Under the pieces are notes generated by a model. It had not been told where the DNA came from and searched no databases. It worked only from the letters and a program-made list of their open reading frames with translations. A program made the position numbers and the translations under genes. Of a DNA stretch of 64,000 nucleotides, positions 38,915-47,643 are shown one piece after another. The stretch lies in contig MEFD01000015.1 in assembly GCA_001724995.1 (NCBI GenBank), positions 1-64,000 on the forward strand, given 5' to 3'. Origin of the DNA: Rubrivivax sp. SCN 71-131. GTDB taxonomy: Bacteria > Pseudomonadota > Gammaproteobacteria > Burkholderiales > Burkholderiaceae_C. Position 1 is the first letter of the stretch. Each line of letters begins with the position of its first letter.

Positions 38915-40216
38915 ATGCACACAACGCTCACCACGGTCCAAAGCCATCTCAAGAAGCTGATTGCCCAGATTCAAAGCGCTGTCCCGAACGAAGAGCCGCT
39001 CGGCGTGGCGCACGGTAGCTGGAACCTCCCGGGCCTGACGCGGGCCGAGTTCATCGAGGCAGCCCAATCTCTCATTGACCTCATCGATGACCGAGGGGCT
39101 GACGAGATCGAGAGCACTGCCGCCGATGCCCGGTTGCAAGACTACGGACGTAGGCTAGAGTTTCTGCGAGCGCAAACGGTGGGGCAGTTCTGGGGCGGCA
39201 ACGGCGGCCAAGCGGCGTCGGCGTACATGCTCACGCTGGACGGTCTTCGGAAGGCTCTCGAGCCCGCCCTGACCCGCGACGGTCACGCGGATGCTGTGAC
39301 CACGCTGCGCAGCTTGACGACCAAGTTGCGCGGGATGGAGGCCAAGCTAAACGGGCTTGAACCTCGCACAGCGTCATTGGCCACGATGGTCGAGCGAATC
39401 GAGCAGGCCTACAACGCTGCCGACCAGTTGCCCACTGATCTGGAATCGCTTTCTGAGGCACGTCAGAAAATCAAAGACCTTCTGACCGAAGCCGACAAGG
39501 ACAAGGGGCACCTCAGCGGCATCAAGGACGACGCTGACAAGCTCGACGCACGGCTGAAGCAAAGCGCCGAAGACGCGAAGGGTGTTCTTGAACGGTGCGA
39601 AACCGCCTACTCTGCTGCCACAAGCGTGGGCTTGGCAGCAGCCTTCACGGAACGGTCTGCCGCCCTGTCTAAATCAATGTGGTTCTGGGTCGCCGGCTTG
39701 GTTGCGGCTCTGGTGGCCGGAAGCTATTTCGGATCGGCTCAGCTTCACACGCTGTCCGAACTGTTCAAGCAGCCGAACGTGACCACATCTGTGGTCATCT
39801 TGAACCTCATGTTGTCGCTGCTGTCGGTGGGAGCGCCGGTTTGGTTCGGCTGGCTGGCGACGAAGCAGATCGGGCAGCGTTTCAGGTTGGCGGAGGACTA
39901 CGCATTCAAGGCGTCGATCTCGCGGGCCTATGAGGGCTTCCGCCGCGAAGCCGCCCGCGTCGATAAGGACATGGAAGCGCGCCTGCTAGCGTCTGCGTTG
40001 ACGCGGTTGGACGAGTTGCCGCTACGCCTCGTTGAGACCGACAGCCACGGTAGCCCGTGGCACGAACTGGCCTCATCGGACCTCGTGAAAGACGCGATGC
40101 GTGCCGTCCCCGGGTTCGCAGGGCAGGTCAAGGACCTTGCGGCCAAGGCGATCAACACCGTCGCGCCGTCAAAGGCGAAAGCCCCTGTGGCAGCAGCCAC
40201 CGACGAAGCAAGCTAG
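38915..40216 (+). CDS. Unknown coiled-coil membrane protein, foreign-looking
   Basis: 433 residues from the ATG at 38915, which has an almost perfect AGGAGG four bases upstream. Residues 1-125 are soluble, mostly helical, with a GQFWGGNGGQ turn. About 130-230 is predicted coiled coil (KLRGMEAKLNGLEPR, KLDARLKQSAEDAK). Two membrane helices follow (about 254-274 and 291-314), then a cytoplasmic helical domain (QRFRLAEDYAFKASISRAYEG ... HGSPWHEL). GC and codon use are clearly lower than in the neighbours. A single gene right after a tRNA suggests horizontal gain. I do not recognise a function. Confidence 0.85.
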   Translation: MHTTLTTVQSHLKKLIAQIQSAVPNEEPLGVAHGSWNLPGLTRAEFIEAAQSLIDLIDDRGADEIESTAADARLQDYGRRLEFLRAQTVGQFWGGNGGQAASAYMLTLDGLRKALEPALTRDGHADAVTTLRSLTTKLRGMEAKLNGLEPRTASLATMVERIEQAYNAADQLPTDLESLSEARQKIKDLLTEADKDKGHLSGIKDDADKLDARLKQSAEDAKGVLERCETAYSAATSVGLAAAFTERSAALSKSMWFWVAGLVAALVAGSYFGSAQLHTLSELFKQPNVTTSVVILNLMLSLLSVGAPVWFGWLATKQIGQRFRLAEDYAFKASISRAYEGFRREAARVDKDMEARLLASALTRLDELPLRLVETDSHGSPWHELASSDLVKDAMRAVPGFAGQVKDLAAKAINTVAPSKAKAPVAAATDEAS

Positions 40217-40409
40217 CGCGCCGGGCAAGCGGGCGGCACAGCGCGCGATCGGCACCCCGCCGGTGCTACCCCTGCGGCGCGCGCTGCGATCGCCTGTAGC
40301 GCCCCAATTCGGCACGCCCGAAAATCGGTGCCTTCGGTCCAAGACCGAGACCGTCGACGCCGCCGAGTTGCTCATCGCCTGCAGGAAATCCAGCAAACCG
40401 GCCATCGCG
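40217..40409. other. Non-coding gap, possible gene remnant
   Basis: 193 bases between the foreign-looking gene and ygiD. No terminator, tRNA 3'-end duplication or repeat is visible. On the minus strand a short open frame from 40405 begins MAGLLDFLQAMSNSAAST, which resembles the beginning of small phage-type proteins, but it soon decays into Arg-rich sequence. It may be a remnant of an integrated element. Confidence 0.3.
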
Positions 40410-41219
40410 TCAAGCCGTCGCCGCCGCAACCCCTCGCGCAGCCAGGCCGAAGGCATAGGCATCCATGGCCAGCACGCCGTCGACGATGCCGCCTTCGATC
40501 ACCCGTACCGGCTGCGCCTGGTCGGCGGCGCCGGCGGCCACCAGCAGGGGCCAGAAGTGCTCGGGCGTCGGGTGGGCGCGGCGGGCCTGCGGGGCGTCAT
40601 CGAGCGTGCGCAGCAGGCGGTCACGGTCGCCCTGTTCCACGGCCTCGCGCACCCAGGCCGCGAAGGCGGCGGCATAGGCCTCCTCCTGCCCCTGGCCGCT
40701 GCAGAACTCGTCGAGGTTGTGCGTCAGGCTGCCCGAGCCGACGATCAGCGCGCCCTCGCCGGCCAGCGGCGCCAGCGCTTGCCCGAGGGCCCAGGCGCGC
40801 CCGGCGTCGAGCCGCGACGGCAGCGAGACCTGGAACACCGGCACGTCGGCCGCGGGGAACAGGTGCATCAGCGGCACCCAGGCGCCGTGGTCCAGGCCGC
40901 GCCGTTCCGAGGCCTGCGCGGGCCAACCGGCCTGGTTCAGGCGCTCGACCGTGCGCTGCGCCAGCGCCGGATGCCCGCGGGCGGGGTAGCTCAACTGGTA
41001 CAGCGCGGGGTCGAAGCCACCGAAGTCGTGCAGGGTCTGCGGCTGCAGCGCGGTGCCCACGCGCGGCGTGGGCGCCATCCAGTGCGGCGAGACCACCAGC
41101 ACGGCCTGCGGGCGAGGCAGCGCGCGGCCCAGCGCCGTCAGCCCCGCCCCGGCCAGACCGGGCTCGAGCGCGAAACTGGGCGCGCCGTGCGAGACGAACA
41201 GGCTGGGCAGGCGCGACAT
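40410..41219 (-). CDS. ygiD: Class III extradiol dioxygenase family (YgiD, DOPA dioxygenase-like)
   Basis: 269 residues. LigB-type fold: LFVSHGAPSFAL (metal His), VVSPHWM, RGLDHGAWVPLMHLFP and GSGSLTHNL carry the conserved metal-binding and catalytic histidines. E. coli YgiD opens the ring of L-DOPA at 4,5; the substrate here is unknown. Its ATG overlaps the doxX stop (ATGA), so both are co-translated. Confidence 0.9.
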   Translation of the reverse strand: MSRLPSLFVSHGAPSFALEPGLAGAGLTALGRALPRPQAVLVVSPHWMAPTPRVGTALQPQTLHDFGGFDPALYQLSYPARGHPALAQRTVERLNQAGWPAQASERRGLDHGAWVPLMHLFPAADVPVFQVSLPSRLDAGRAWALGQALAPLAGEGALIVGSGSLTHNLDEFCSGQGQEEAYAAAFAAWVREAVEQGDRDRLLRTLDDAPQARRAHPTPEHFWPLLVAAGAADQAQPVRVIEGGIVDGVLAMDAYAFGLAARGVAAATA

Positions 41220-41743
41220 CAGCGTTCTCCGCGGAGCGCGCGGTCGACCGAGTAGCGGCCGGCACCGCTGAACAGCAACGACAGCGAGGCGGCGAACAGG
41301 GCCAGGGCGTACTCGTAGCCGCCCTTGTCGAGGAAGAAGCCGCTGCCGATGTGCACCGCGAAGATGGCGATGAGCATGGCGAACGCCAGGGCTGCCGCAG
41401 CCGGGCGCACCAGCACGCCGAAGATCAGCGCCAGGCCGCCGAAGAACTCGGCCGCGCCGGCCAGCAGCGCCATCAGGTAGCCCGGGGCCAGGCCGACCGA
41501 GCCGAAAAACTGCCCGGTGCCTTCCAGGCCGTAGCCGCCGAACCAGCCGAACAGCTTCTGCGCGCCGTGGGCGAAGAAGATGATGCCCACGGGAATGCGC
41601 AGGGCCAGGGCGGCCGCGCCGTTGTCGGTGGCCAGCACGCGGCTGACGAGAGAGTTGCCCATGGCGGATTTCCTGTTCGGGGTGGTGGGGCTCAGGCTTT
41701 GCGGATCCAGGGTGGCGTTGGCGCCGAGGGTCGTGACATTCAT
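41219..41743 (-). CDS. DoxX-family membrane protein
   Basis: 174 residues from the ATG at 41743 (AAGGA upstream). After a ~45-residue hydrophilic leader come four membrane helices with the DoxX motif RIPVGIIFFAHGAQKLFGWFGGYG. Family members are linked to quinone/redox functions and often sit with dioxygenases or pirins. Coupled to ygiD and divergent from a LysR gene that probably controls both. Confidence 0.88.
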   Translation of the reverse strand: MNVTTLGANATLDPQSLSPTTPNRKSAMGNSLVSRVLATDNGAAALALRIPVGIIFFAHGAQKLFGWFGGYGLEGTGQFFGSVGLAPGYLMALLAGAAEFFGGLALIFGVLVRPAAAALAFAMLIAIFAVHIGSGFFLDKGGYEYALALFAASLSLLFSGAGRYSVDRALRGER

Positions 41744-41784
41744 GGTCTGTCCTTGGGGTGGTGCAGCGGGCTGCTGCGGTGAGA

Positions 41785-41801
41785 GGGACTTTAAAAGTCC
41801 C
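41785..41801. promoter_or_regulatory. Palindrome in doxX-lysR divergent region
   Basis: GGGACTTTAAAAGTCCC, eight paired bases each side of one central base, lies 41 bases upstream of doxX and 62 upstream of the LysR start. It is the most symmetric element in the 120-base gap and a likely operator for the divergent LysR protein. Confidence 0.5.
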
Positions 41802-41863
41802 GCCGCATTCGATAAACAACCACAACAAGGAATGACTGTGCCGATGTGCGGGACAATGCACCA

Positions 41864-42763
41864 GTGGACAAGTTTCAGCAAATGCGCGCTTTCGTCGCCG
41901 TGGTCGACGCCGGCAGCTTCGTGCGCGCCGCTGATGCGCTGGGCCTGTCGAAGACCGCGGTGTCACGGCTGGTGGGCGACCTGGAGGCCCGGCTCGGCAC
42001 CCGGCTGCTGCACCGCACGACGCGCCGGCTGTCGCTGACACCCGAGGGCGAGGTCTTCCACGAACGCTGCCGGCCGTTGCTCGAAGGGGTCGAGGAGGCC
42101 GAGGCCGAACTCACCGTGCAGTCGGGCGAGGCGGTCGGGCAACTGCGCCTCAACGTGCCGGTGACCTTCGGCCTGCTGCATCTGGCGCCGCTGTGGCCGG
42201 CCTTCATGGCGCTGCACCCGAAGGTGGCGCTGGACGTGACGCTGGCCGACCGGATGGTGGATCTGGTCGACGAGGGCTACGACCTGGCGGTACGCATCGC
42301 ACGCCTGCAGAGCTCGTCGCTGGTCAGTCGACAGCTCACGTCGACGCGGCTGGTGCTGTGCGCCTCACCGCAGTACCTGCGCCGCCGCGGCACGCCGCAG
42401 CATCCGGCCGACATCGCGCAGCACGACGTCATCAGCTACACGCTGCTGGCCACGGGCGACCAGTGGGAATTCCAGGGTCCGCAGGGGCCGGTGAGCGTGA
42501 AGGTGGCGCCGCGCATGCGCACCAACAGCGGCGACACCTGCTGTGCCGCGGCGCTGCAGCACCAGGGTATCGTGCTGCAGCCGTCGTTCCTGGTCGGCGC
42601 GCCGCTGGCCTCGGGCGCCCTGGTCGAGATCCTGCCGCAGTACCGCTCGATCGAGCTCGGCGTCTACGCCGTCTACCCGACGCGCAAGCACCTGACGCCC
42701 AAGGTTCGCGTGCTGATCGACTTCCTGGTCGACGCCTTCCGCATGCGCGCCTGGCCGGCGTGA
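41864..42763 (+). CDS. LysR-family transcriptional regulator
   Basis: 299 residues from a GTG at 41864, chosen because the family typically starts MDKFQQMRAFV; a GTG six codons upstream is possible. Winged HTH at about 17-60 (GSFVRAADALGLSKTAVSRLVGDLEARLG), then a periplasmic-binding-like effector domain. Divergent from doxX-ygiD, the classic arrangement for a LysR regulator and its target. Effector unknown. Confidence 0.9.
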   Translation: MDKFQQMRAFVAVVDAGSFVRAADALGLSKTAVSRLVGDLEARLGTRLLHRTTRRLSLTPEGEVFHERCRPLLEGVEEAEAELTVQSGEAVGQLRLNVPVTFGLLHLAPLWPAFMALHPKVALDVTLADRMVDLVDEGYDLAVRIARLQSSSLVSRQLTSTRLVLCASPQYLRRRGTPQHPADIAQHDVISYTLLATGDQWEFQGPQGPVSVKVAPRMRTNSGDTCCAAALQHQGIVLQPSFLVGAPLASGALVEILPQYRSIELGVYAVYPTRKHLTPKVRVLIDFLVDAFRMRAWPA

Positions 42764-42833
42764 CGGGCGGTGGCCGGGCGCCTGGCGGACTCCAACGGCC
42801 GCGCGCCGGACGGCGCCCGGCAAGGCTGATTCC

Positions 42834-43610
<777 letters not shown>

Positions 43611-43613
43611 GGG

Positions 43614-44837
43614 CTAGACGCGGATGGCCTGCGCCGGGTCCAGCCGCGCGGCGCTGCGCGCCGGCGCCACCGCCGCGAGCATGCCCGCCAGCGTCGCCAC
43701 CAGCGGCACCTTCAGCGCCAGGTCCCAGCTCATCGACACGCTGTAGAGCGGCAGGCCGTCGCTGCCGCGCACAAAGGTCGAGAAACCCCACAGCAGCAGC
43801 GCGGCGAGCACGATGCCGAGCAGCGAGCCGACCAGCCCCACCAGCGCGCCCTGCACGAGGAAGACGCGCGTCATCTGCGCCCGCGTGGCGCCCATCGCGC
43901 GCAGGATGCCGATCTCCTTGCGCTTGTGCACGACGCTCACCACCAGCACGCTGGCGATGCCCAGCACCACGACCAGCGCCGTGAAGACGCGGATCATGCC
44001 CGTGCTGACGTTCTGCGCGTTGAGGGCGGAGAGCATCTGGGCATTGGTCGCCATCCAGCTCTCGACCTGCAGGCCGAGCTGGCGCGAGGCGCGCACCGCG
44101 ATCTTCTCCGCGGCGAAGGGGTCGGCCACCTTGGCCCAGACCTGCGTCACCCCGCCCGGGACGCCGAGCAGGCTTTGCGCTGCTCTGCGGCTGACGAAGA
44201 CGCTGCGCCGGTTGAGCTCGCGGTTGCCCAGGTCGATCAGGCCCGCGATGCGGAAGGTGCCGCTTGCCTCGCCGCCGCTGCGCAGGACGAAGCGGTCGCC
44301 GGGCCCCACCCCGAGGTCGCTCGCCAGCTGCTCGCCCACCAGCGCCTCCCCCGGCGCCACGCGCGCCACGCCCCGCGTGAGGCTGCCGCGCAGCGAGACG
44401 ATGCGGTCGTAGCCCTCGAGATCGATGCCCGCAAGCGTCACCGAGCGGCTGGCTTCGCCGCGCACGGCAAGCATCGAGCCGCTGGCCAGCGCCGTCACCG
44501 CGGTGACACCGGGAAGCGCGGCCAGCGCCTGCTCCACCGTGCCCCAGTTGTCAACCGTGCGCGGGCGCTGCGCGCGCGCCTGCACCTCGCGCAGCACCGC
44601 CGTGCCCTCGGGCAGCGCCAGGCTCGGCAGCGCGCGCTGCTCGGGCGGCTGCACGACCAGGTGCGCCTGCGTGCCCAGCGTGCGCCGGATCGTGTTCGCC
44701 TGCAGGCCCTGGATCAGTGCCGAGACGTAGGAGACGACGGCCACGCCGACGGCCACGCCGACGATGATCAGCAGCGTCTGCATGCGGCCTTCGCGCAGGA
44801 AGCGCATCGCCACCGTGAAAGCAAAGCCCGGGCCCAT
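43614..44837 (-). CDS. FtsX/MacB-type ABC transporter permease
   Basis: 407 residues from the ATG at 44837. N-terminal helix (TLLIIVGVAVGVAVVSYVSA), large periplasmic domain of about 220 residues, then three C-terminal helices with the FtsX signature KEIGILRAMGATRAQMTRVF. With the ATPase and fusion protein it forms a MacAB-like exporter or lipoprotein-extraction machine. No outer-membrane channel gene is nearby. Confidence 0.9.
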   Translation of the reverse strand: MGPGFAFTVAMRFLREGRMQTLLIIVGVAVGVAVVSYVSALIQGLQANTIRRTLGTQAHLVVQPPEQRALPSLALPEGTAVLREVQARAQRPRTVDNWGTVEQALAALPGVTAVTALASGSMLAVRGEASRSVTLAGIDLEGYDRIVSLRGSLTRGVARVAPGEALVGEQLASDLGVGPGDRFVLRSGGEASGTFRIAGLIDLGNRELNRRSVFVSRRAAQSLLGVPGGVTQVWAKVADPFAAEKIAVRASRQLGLQVESWMATNAQMLSALNAQNVSTGMIRVFTALVVVLGIASVLVVSVVHKRKEIGILRAMGATRAQMTRVFLVQGALVGLVGSLLGIVLAALLLWGFSTFVRGSDGLPLYSVSMSWDLALKVPLVATLAGMLAAVAPARSAARLDPAQAIRV

Positions 44838-44859
44838 CCTGCGCTTTCCGGCGCTGCGC

Positions 44860-46122
44860 TCAGCGGCCCATGGACTGCATGGGGCTGCCTTCGCCATCGG
44901 CGGAGATGCGCGTGCCTTGGGCCTTGGCGGCACCCTCGGGCGCTGCGCGCGCCCGCTGCCCTGGCTGCAGCGCGTCGCCGAGCACGACCCACTGGCCTTC
45001 CTGCAGGCCCTGCAGCACCTCGACCTCGCTGACGCCGCGCACGCCGGTCTGCACGCTGCGCGCGGCGATGCGGCCGTCCTCCAGCACCTGCACGGTGCCT
45101 GGCGTGCGCAGCGCCTCGGCGGGGACGACGAGCGTGCGCTCGCGCCGCGCGGTGACGATCTCCACCGAGACCGTGAGATCGTCGCGCAGGAAGGGCGGCG
45201 GCGCGGGCAGCGCGAACTTCACCTCGACCGCGCCGCGCTGCGCGTCCACCAGCGGCGCGATGGCGGCGATGCGCGCCTCGAAGGGCTGCTGCGGGTAGGC
45301 GTCGGCGACGACGCTGGCCGCCTGCCCGAGGGCCAGCCGGCCGAGGAATTTTTCGTCGACCAGGGCCACCAGCTGCGGCGGCTGCTGCAGCGCCAGCTCG
45401 GCCAGCCGCGTTCCCGGCTGCACGATCTGCCCGGGCTCGACCAGGCGCTGCAGCAGCGTGGCTGCGGCCGGCGCGCGCACGCTCGCCTGCGCCAGCCGCG
45501 CCTGGGCGGCGCTGCGCGCGGCCTCGGCCTCGGCCACGCGCAACTGGGCCTGCAGCAGCTCGGGGCCGCTGGCGTTGGCGCGCTGCTGCGCCTGCGCCGA
45601 ACGCTGCTGCGCCAGCGCCACCTCGGCGGCGCGCCGCACCTCGTCCAGCCGCGCCTGGCCGATGAAGCCCTGCGCGAACAGGCTCTCGCTGCGCTGGCGC
45701 TCGCGCTCGGCCGCAGCGGCGTTGGCTTCGGCCTGCACGAGCTGCTCGGCGGCCAGCGGCAGTGTCAGCTGCTGCTGCGCCTGCAGCCGCGCGCGCGCGC
45801 TGGCCAGCGCCGCCTCGGCCTGCTTCAGCGCGGCGTCCCACTCGGCGTCCTCGAGCTCGATCACCACCTCGCCCGCGCCCAGGCGCGCGCCCTCGCGCGG
45901 CGCGAAGCGCGCCACGCGCCCGGTCAGCGTGCTGCCGAGGAGCACGCGCGTGGGGCTGGCCACGCGCGCGCTCACCACCACGGTCTGCACCAGGGGCGCA
46001 GCGCGCACCGCCGCCACCGGCACCGCCGGCGCCGAGCCGACGAACATGAACGCCAGAACCGCCAGGGCCAGCGCCAGGGCAAGCGCCATCCCCACCCGGC
46101 GGCGTCCTTGTGTCAGCATCAT
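44860..46122 (-). CDS. HlyD/MacA-type periplasmic membrane-fusion protein
   Basis: 420 residues from the first of two adjacent ATGs (46122). Membrane anchor (11-30), half lipoyl domain (TGRVARFAPREGARLGAGEV), a long Ala/Gln-rich coiled-coil hairpin (about 95-200), second half lipoyl domain (APAAATLLQRLVEPGQIV) and beta-barrel. Bridges the MacB-like permease to an outer-membrane partner. First gene of the export unit, divergent from an HtrA protease. Confidence 0.9.
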   Translation of the reverse strand: MMLTQGRRRVGMALALALALAVLAFMFVGSAPAVPVAAVRAAPLVQTVVVSARVASPTRVLLGSTLTGRVARFAPREGARLGAGEVVIELEDAEWDAALKQAEAALASARARLQAQQQLTLPLAAEQLVQAEANAAAAERERQRSESLFAQGFIGQARLDEVRRAAEVALAQQRSAQAQQRANASGPELLQAQLRVAEAEAARSAAQARLAQASVRAPAAATLLQRLVEPGQIVQPGTRLAELALQQPPQLVALVDEKFLGRLALGQAASVVADAYPQQPFEARIAAIAPLVDAQRGAVEVKFALPAPPPFLRDDLTVSVEIVTARRERTLVVPAEALRTPGTVQVLEDGRIAARSVQTGVRGVSEVEVLQGLQEGQWVVLGDALQPGQRARAAPEGAAKAQGTRISADGEGSPMQSMGR

Positions 46123-46125
46123 GGG

Positions 46126-46144
46126 CGGCGATTGTCCATCGCCG
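46126..46144. promoter_or_regulatory. Inverted repeat between exporter and protease genes
   Basis: CGGCGAT-TGTCC-ATCGCCG: seven perfect pairs around five bases, within the 40-base gap between the two divergent start codons. It may be an operator acting on both, or form part of their overlapping leaders. Confidence 0.35.
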
Positions 46145-46162
46145 GCCCAACGTGAGCCTTTC

Positions 46163-47299
46163 ATGAGCTTTTCGCCGATGAAATCAGACCCCCCCTCGCT
46201 CCTGCGGCGCCATTGGCCGCTGGCCGGATCCACCCTGCTGCTGCTGGCGGCGCTGCTGGCGGCGGTGCCGGCCTGCGTCGAGAGCCGGCCGGACGTGCCG
46301 CCGCGCACGGTCAGCGAACGCGGGCCCCTGGCCGCCGACGAGCTGGCCAACATCGAGCTCTTTGCCCGCACCTCGGGCAGCGTCGTGCACATCACCTCGC
46401 TGGGCGCGCAGCGCGACCTGTTCTCGCTCAACGTGCAGCAGGTGCCGCGCGGCACCGGTACCGGCTTCGTCTGGGACGCTTCCGGGCACGTGGTCACCAA
46501 TTTCCACGTCATCCAGGGCGCCAACAGCGCCAGGGTCACGCTCTCCGACCAGAGCAGCTGGGACGCCGAGCTGGTGGGCTTCTTCGCCGACCGCGACCTC
46601 GCCGTCCTGCGCATCAAGGCGCCGCCGCAGAAGCTGCCGCCGATCGCGCTGGGCAGCAGCCGCGATCTGGCGGTGGGGCAGCGCGTCTACGCCATCGGCA
46701 ATCCCTTCGGTCTGGACCAGACGCTCACCATGGGCATCGTCAGCGCGCTCAACCGCGAGATCGAGTCGTTCAACAACCGCACCATCCGCGGCGTCATCCA
46801 GACCGATGCGGCGATCAACCCGGGCAATTCGGGCGGGCCACTGCTGGACTCGGCCGGGCGGCTGGTCGGCGTCAACACCCAGATCGCCAGCCCGAGCGGT
46901 GCCAGCGCGGGCATCGGCTTCGCGATCCCCGTCGACGAGGTCAACCGCATCGTGCCGCGCCTCATCCGCGACGGCCGCTTCGTGCGGCCTGCGCTGGGCG
47001 TCAGCGCCGGGCCGCCGGCGCTGCGGCAGGCGCTCAAGCTGCCCAAGGGCGTGGTGCTGGTGGACGTGAGCCGCGGCAGCCCGGCCGAGCGCGCCGGACT
47101 GCAGCCCTTTCGCCGCGGCTCGCGCGACGAGATCGTCGCCGGCGACGTGATCGTCGCCATCAACGAGCACGACGTCACCGACCTCGACGACCTGCTCGAC
47201 CAGCTCGAGCGCTTTCAGGGTGGCGACAGCGTCACGCTGACGCTCTGGCGCGAGGGCAAGCTGCGCAAGCAGGCGGTGGTGCTGGGCAAGCCGAGCTGA
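46163..47299 (+). CDS. HtrA/DegS-type trypsin-like serine protease with PDZ domain
   Basis: 378 residues; an ATG five codons later (46178) is also possible. N-terminal membrane anchor (21-37), protease domain with H115 (TNFHVIQG), D145 (DRDLAVLRI) and S223 (GNSGGPLL), then one PDZ domain (about 285-375). One PDZ plus an anchor resembles DegS-like periplasmic proteases. Stands alone; it may serve envelope quality control together with the adjacent exporter, but this is a guess from position. Confidence 0.9.
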   Translation: MSFSPMKSDPPSLLRRHWPLAGSTLLLLAALLAAVPACVESRPDVPPRTVSERGPLAADELANIELFARTSGSVVHITSLGAQRDLFSLNVQQVPRGTGTGFVWDASGHVVTNFHVIQGANSARVTLSDQSSWDAELVGFFADRDLAVLRIKAPPQKLPPIALGSSRDLAVGQRVYAIGNPFGLDQTLTMGIVSALNREIESFNNRTIRGVIQTDAAINPGNSGGPLLDSAGRLVGVNTQIASPSGASAGIGFAIPVDEVNRIVPRLIRDGRFVRPALGVSAGPPALRQALKLPKGVVLVDVSRGSPAERAGLQPFRRGSRDEIVAGDVIVAINEHDVTDLDDLLDQLERFQGGDSVTLTLWREGKLRKQAVVLGKPS

Positions 47300-47346
47300 G
47301 CAGTCGCCACGCGCGCGGCGGCCAGGCGCCCAGCCCGGCCGTCCGT

Positions 47347-47366
47347 GCCCTGAGGGCCCTCAGGGC
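47347..47366. terminator. 20-bp perfect palindrome at convergent gene ends
   Basis: GCCCTGAGGGCCCTCAGGGC lies between the protease stop and the end of the next, convergent small gene, including that gene's stop codon. The position suggests a bidirectional transcription stop, though no T-run follows. Confidence 0.45.
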
Positions 47367-47557
47367 TTGCGCTGCTCGAGGCGCAGCATCAGCCGCATGT
47401 ATTCGAGCTTGGCGCTCAGCTCGGCGAGCTGGTCGCGCAGTTCGACCCAGGCCGCCAGGCGCGCCTGCATGGGATGGCCCGCGGGCCCGTGCAGGCCTTG
47501 CGGCCCCTGCGTCGGCTGGGGCGCGGCCACCGGAGGAAGGGGTTTGGAGCTTGACAT
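47360..47557 (-). CDS. Small hypothetical protein
   Basis: 65 residues from the ATG at 47557 (GAGG about 10 bases upstream). Pro/Gln-rich beginning, then an amphipathic helix, WVELRDQLAELSAKLEYM, with a heptad-like pattern. No signal or membrane segment. Lies between convergent HtrA and upstream argE on the same strand. Possibly a small coiled-coil protein; family not recognised. Confidence 0.55.
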   Translation of the reverse strand: MSSSKPLPPVAAPQPTQGPQGLHGPAGHPMQARLAAWVELRDQLAELSAKLEYMRLMLRLEQRKP

Positions 47558-47643
47558 GGCGCGTGACCTCGGCATCGACTGATCTGGAGCAGATCCTCCG
47601 CCCCGCGCGGCGCCCGCGCAACCCCGCAGCCCCGGGGGCGCGC

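Noticed and set aside
38698-40409. Attachment-site duplication of the tRNA-Asn 3' end
   Set aside because: No copy of the T-arm/acceptor sequence was found between the foreign-looking gene and ygiD, and no integrase gene is present, so an intact integrative element is not supported.
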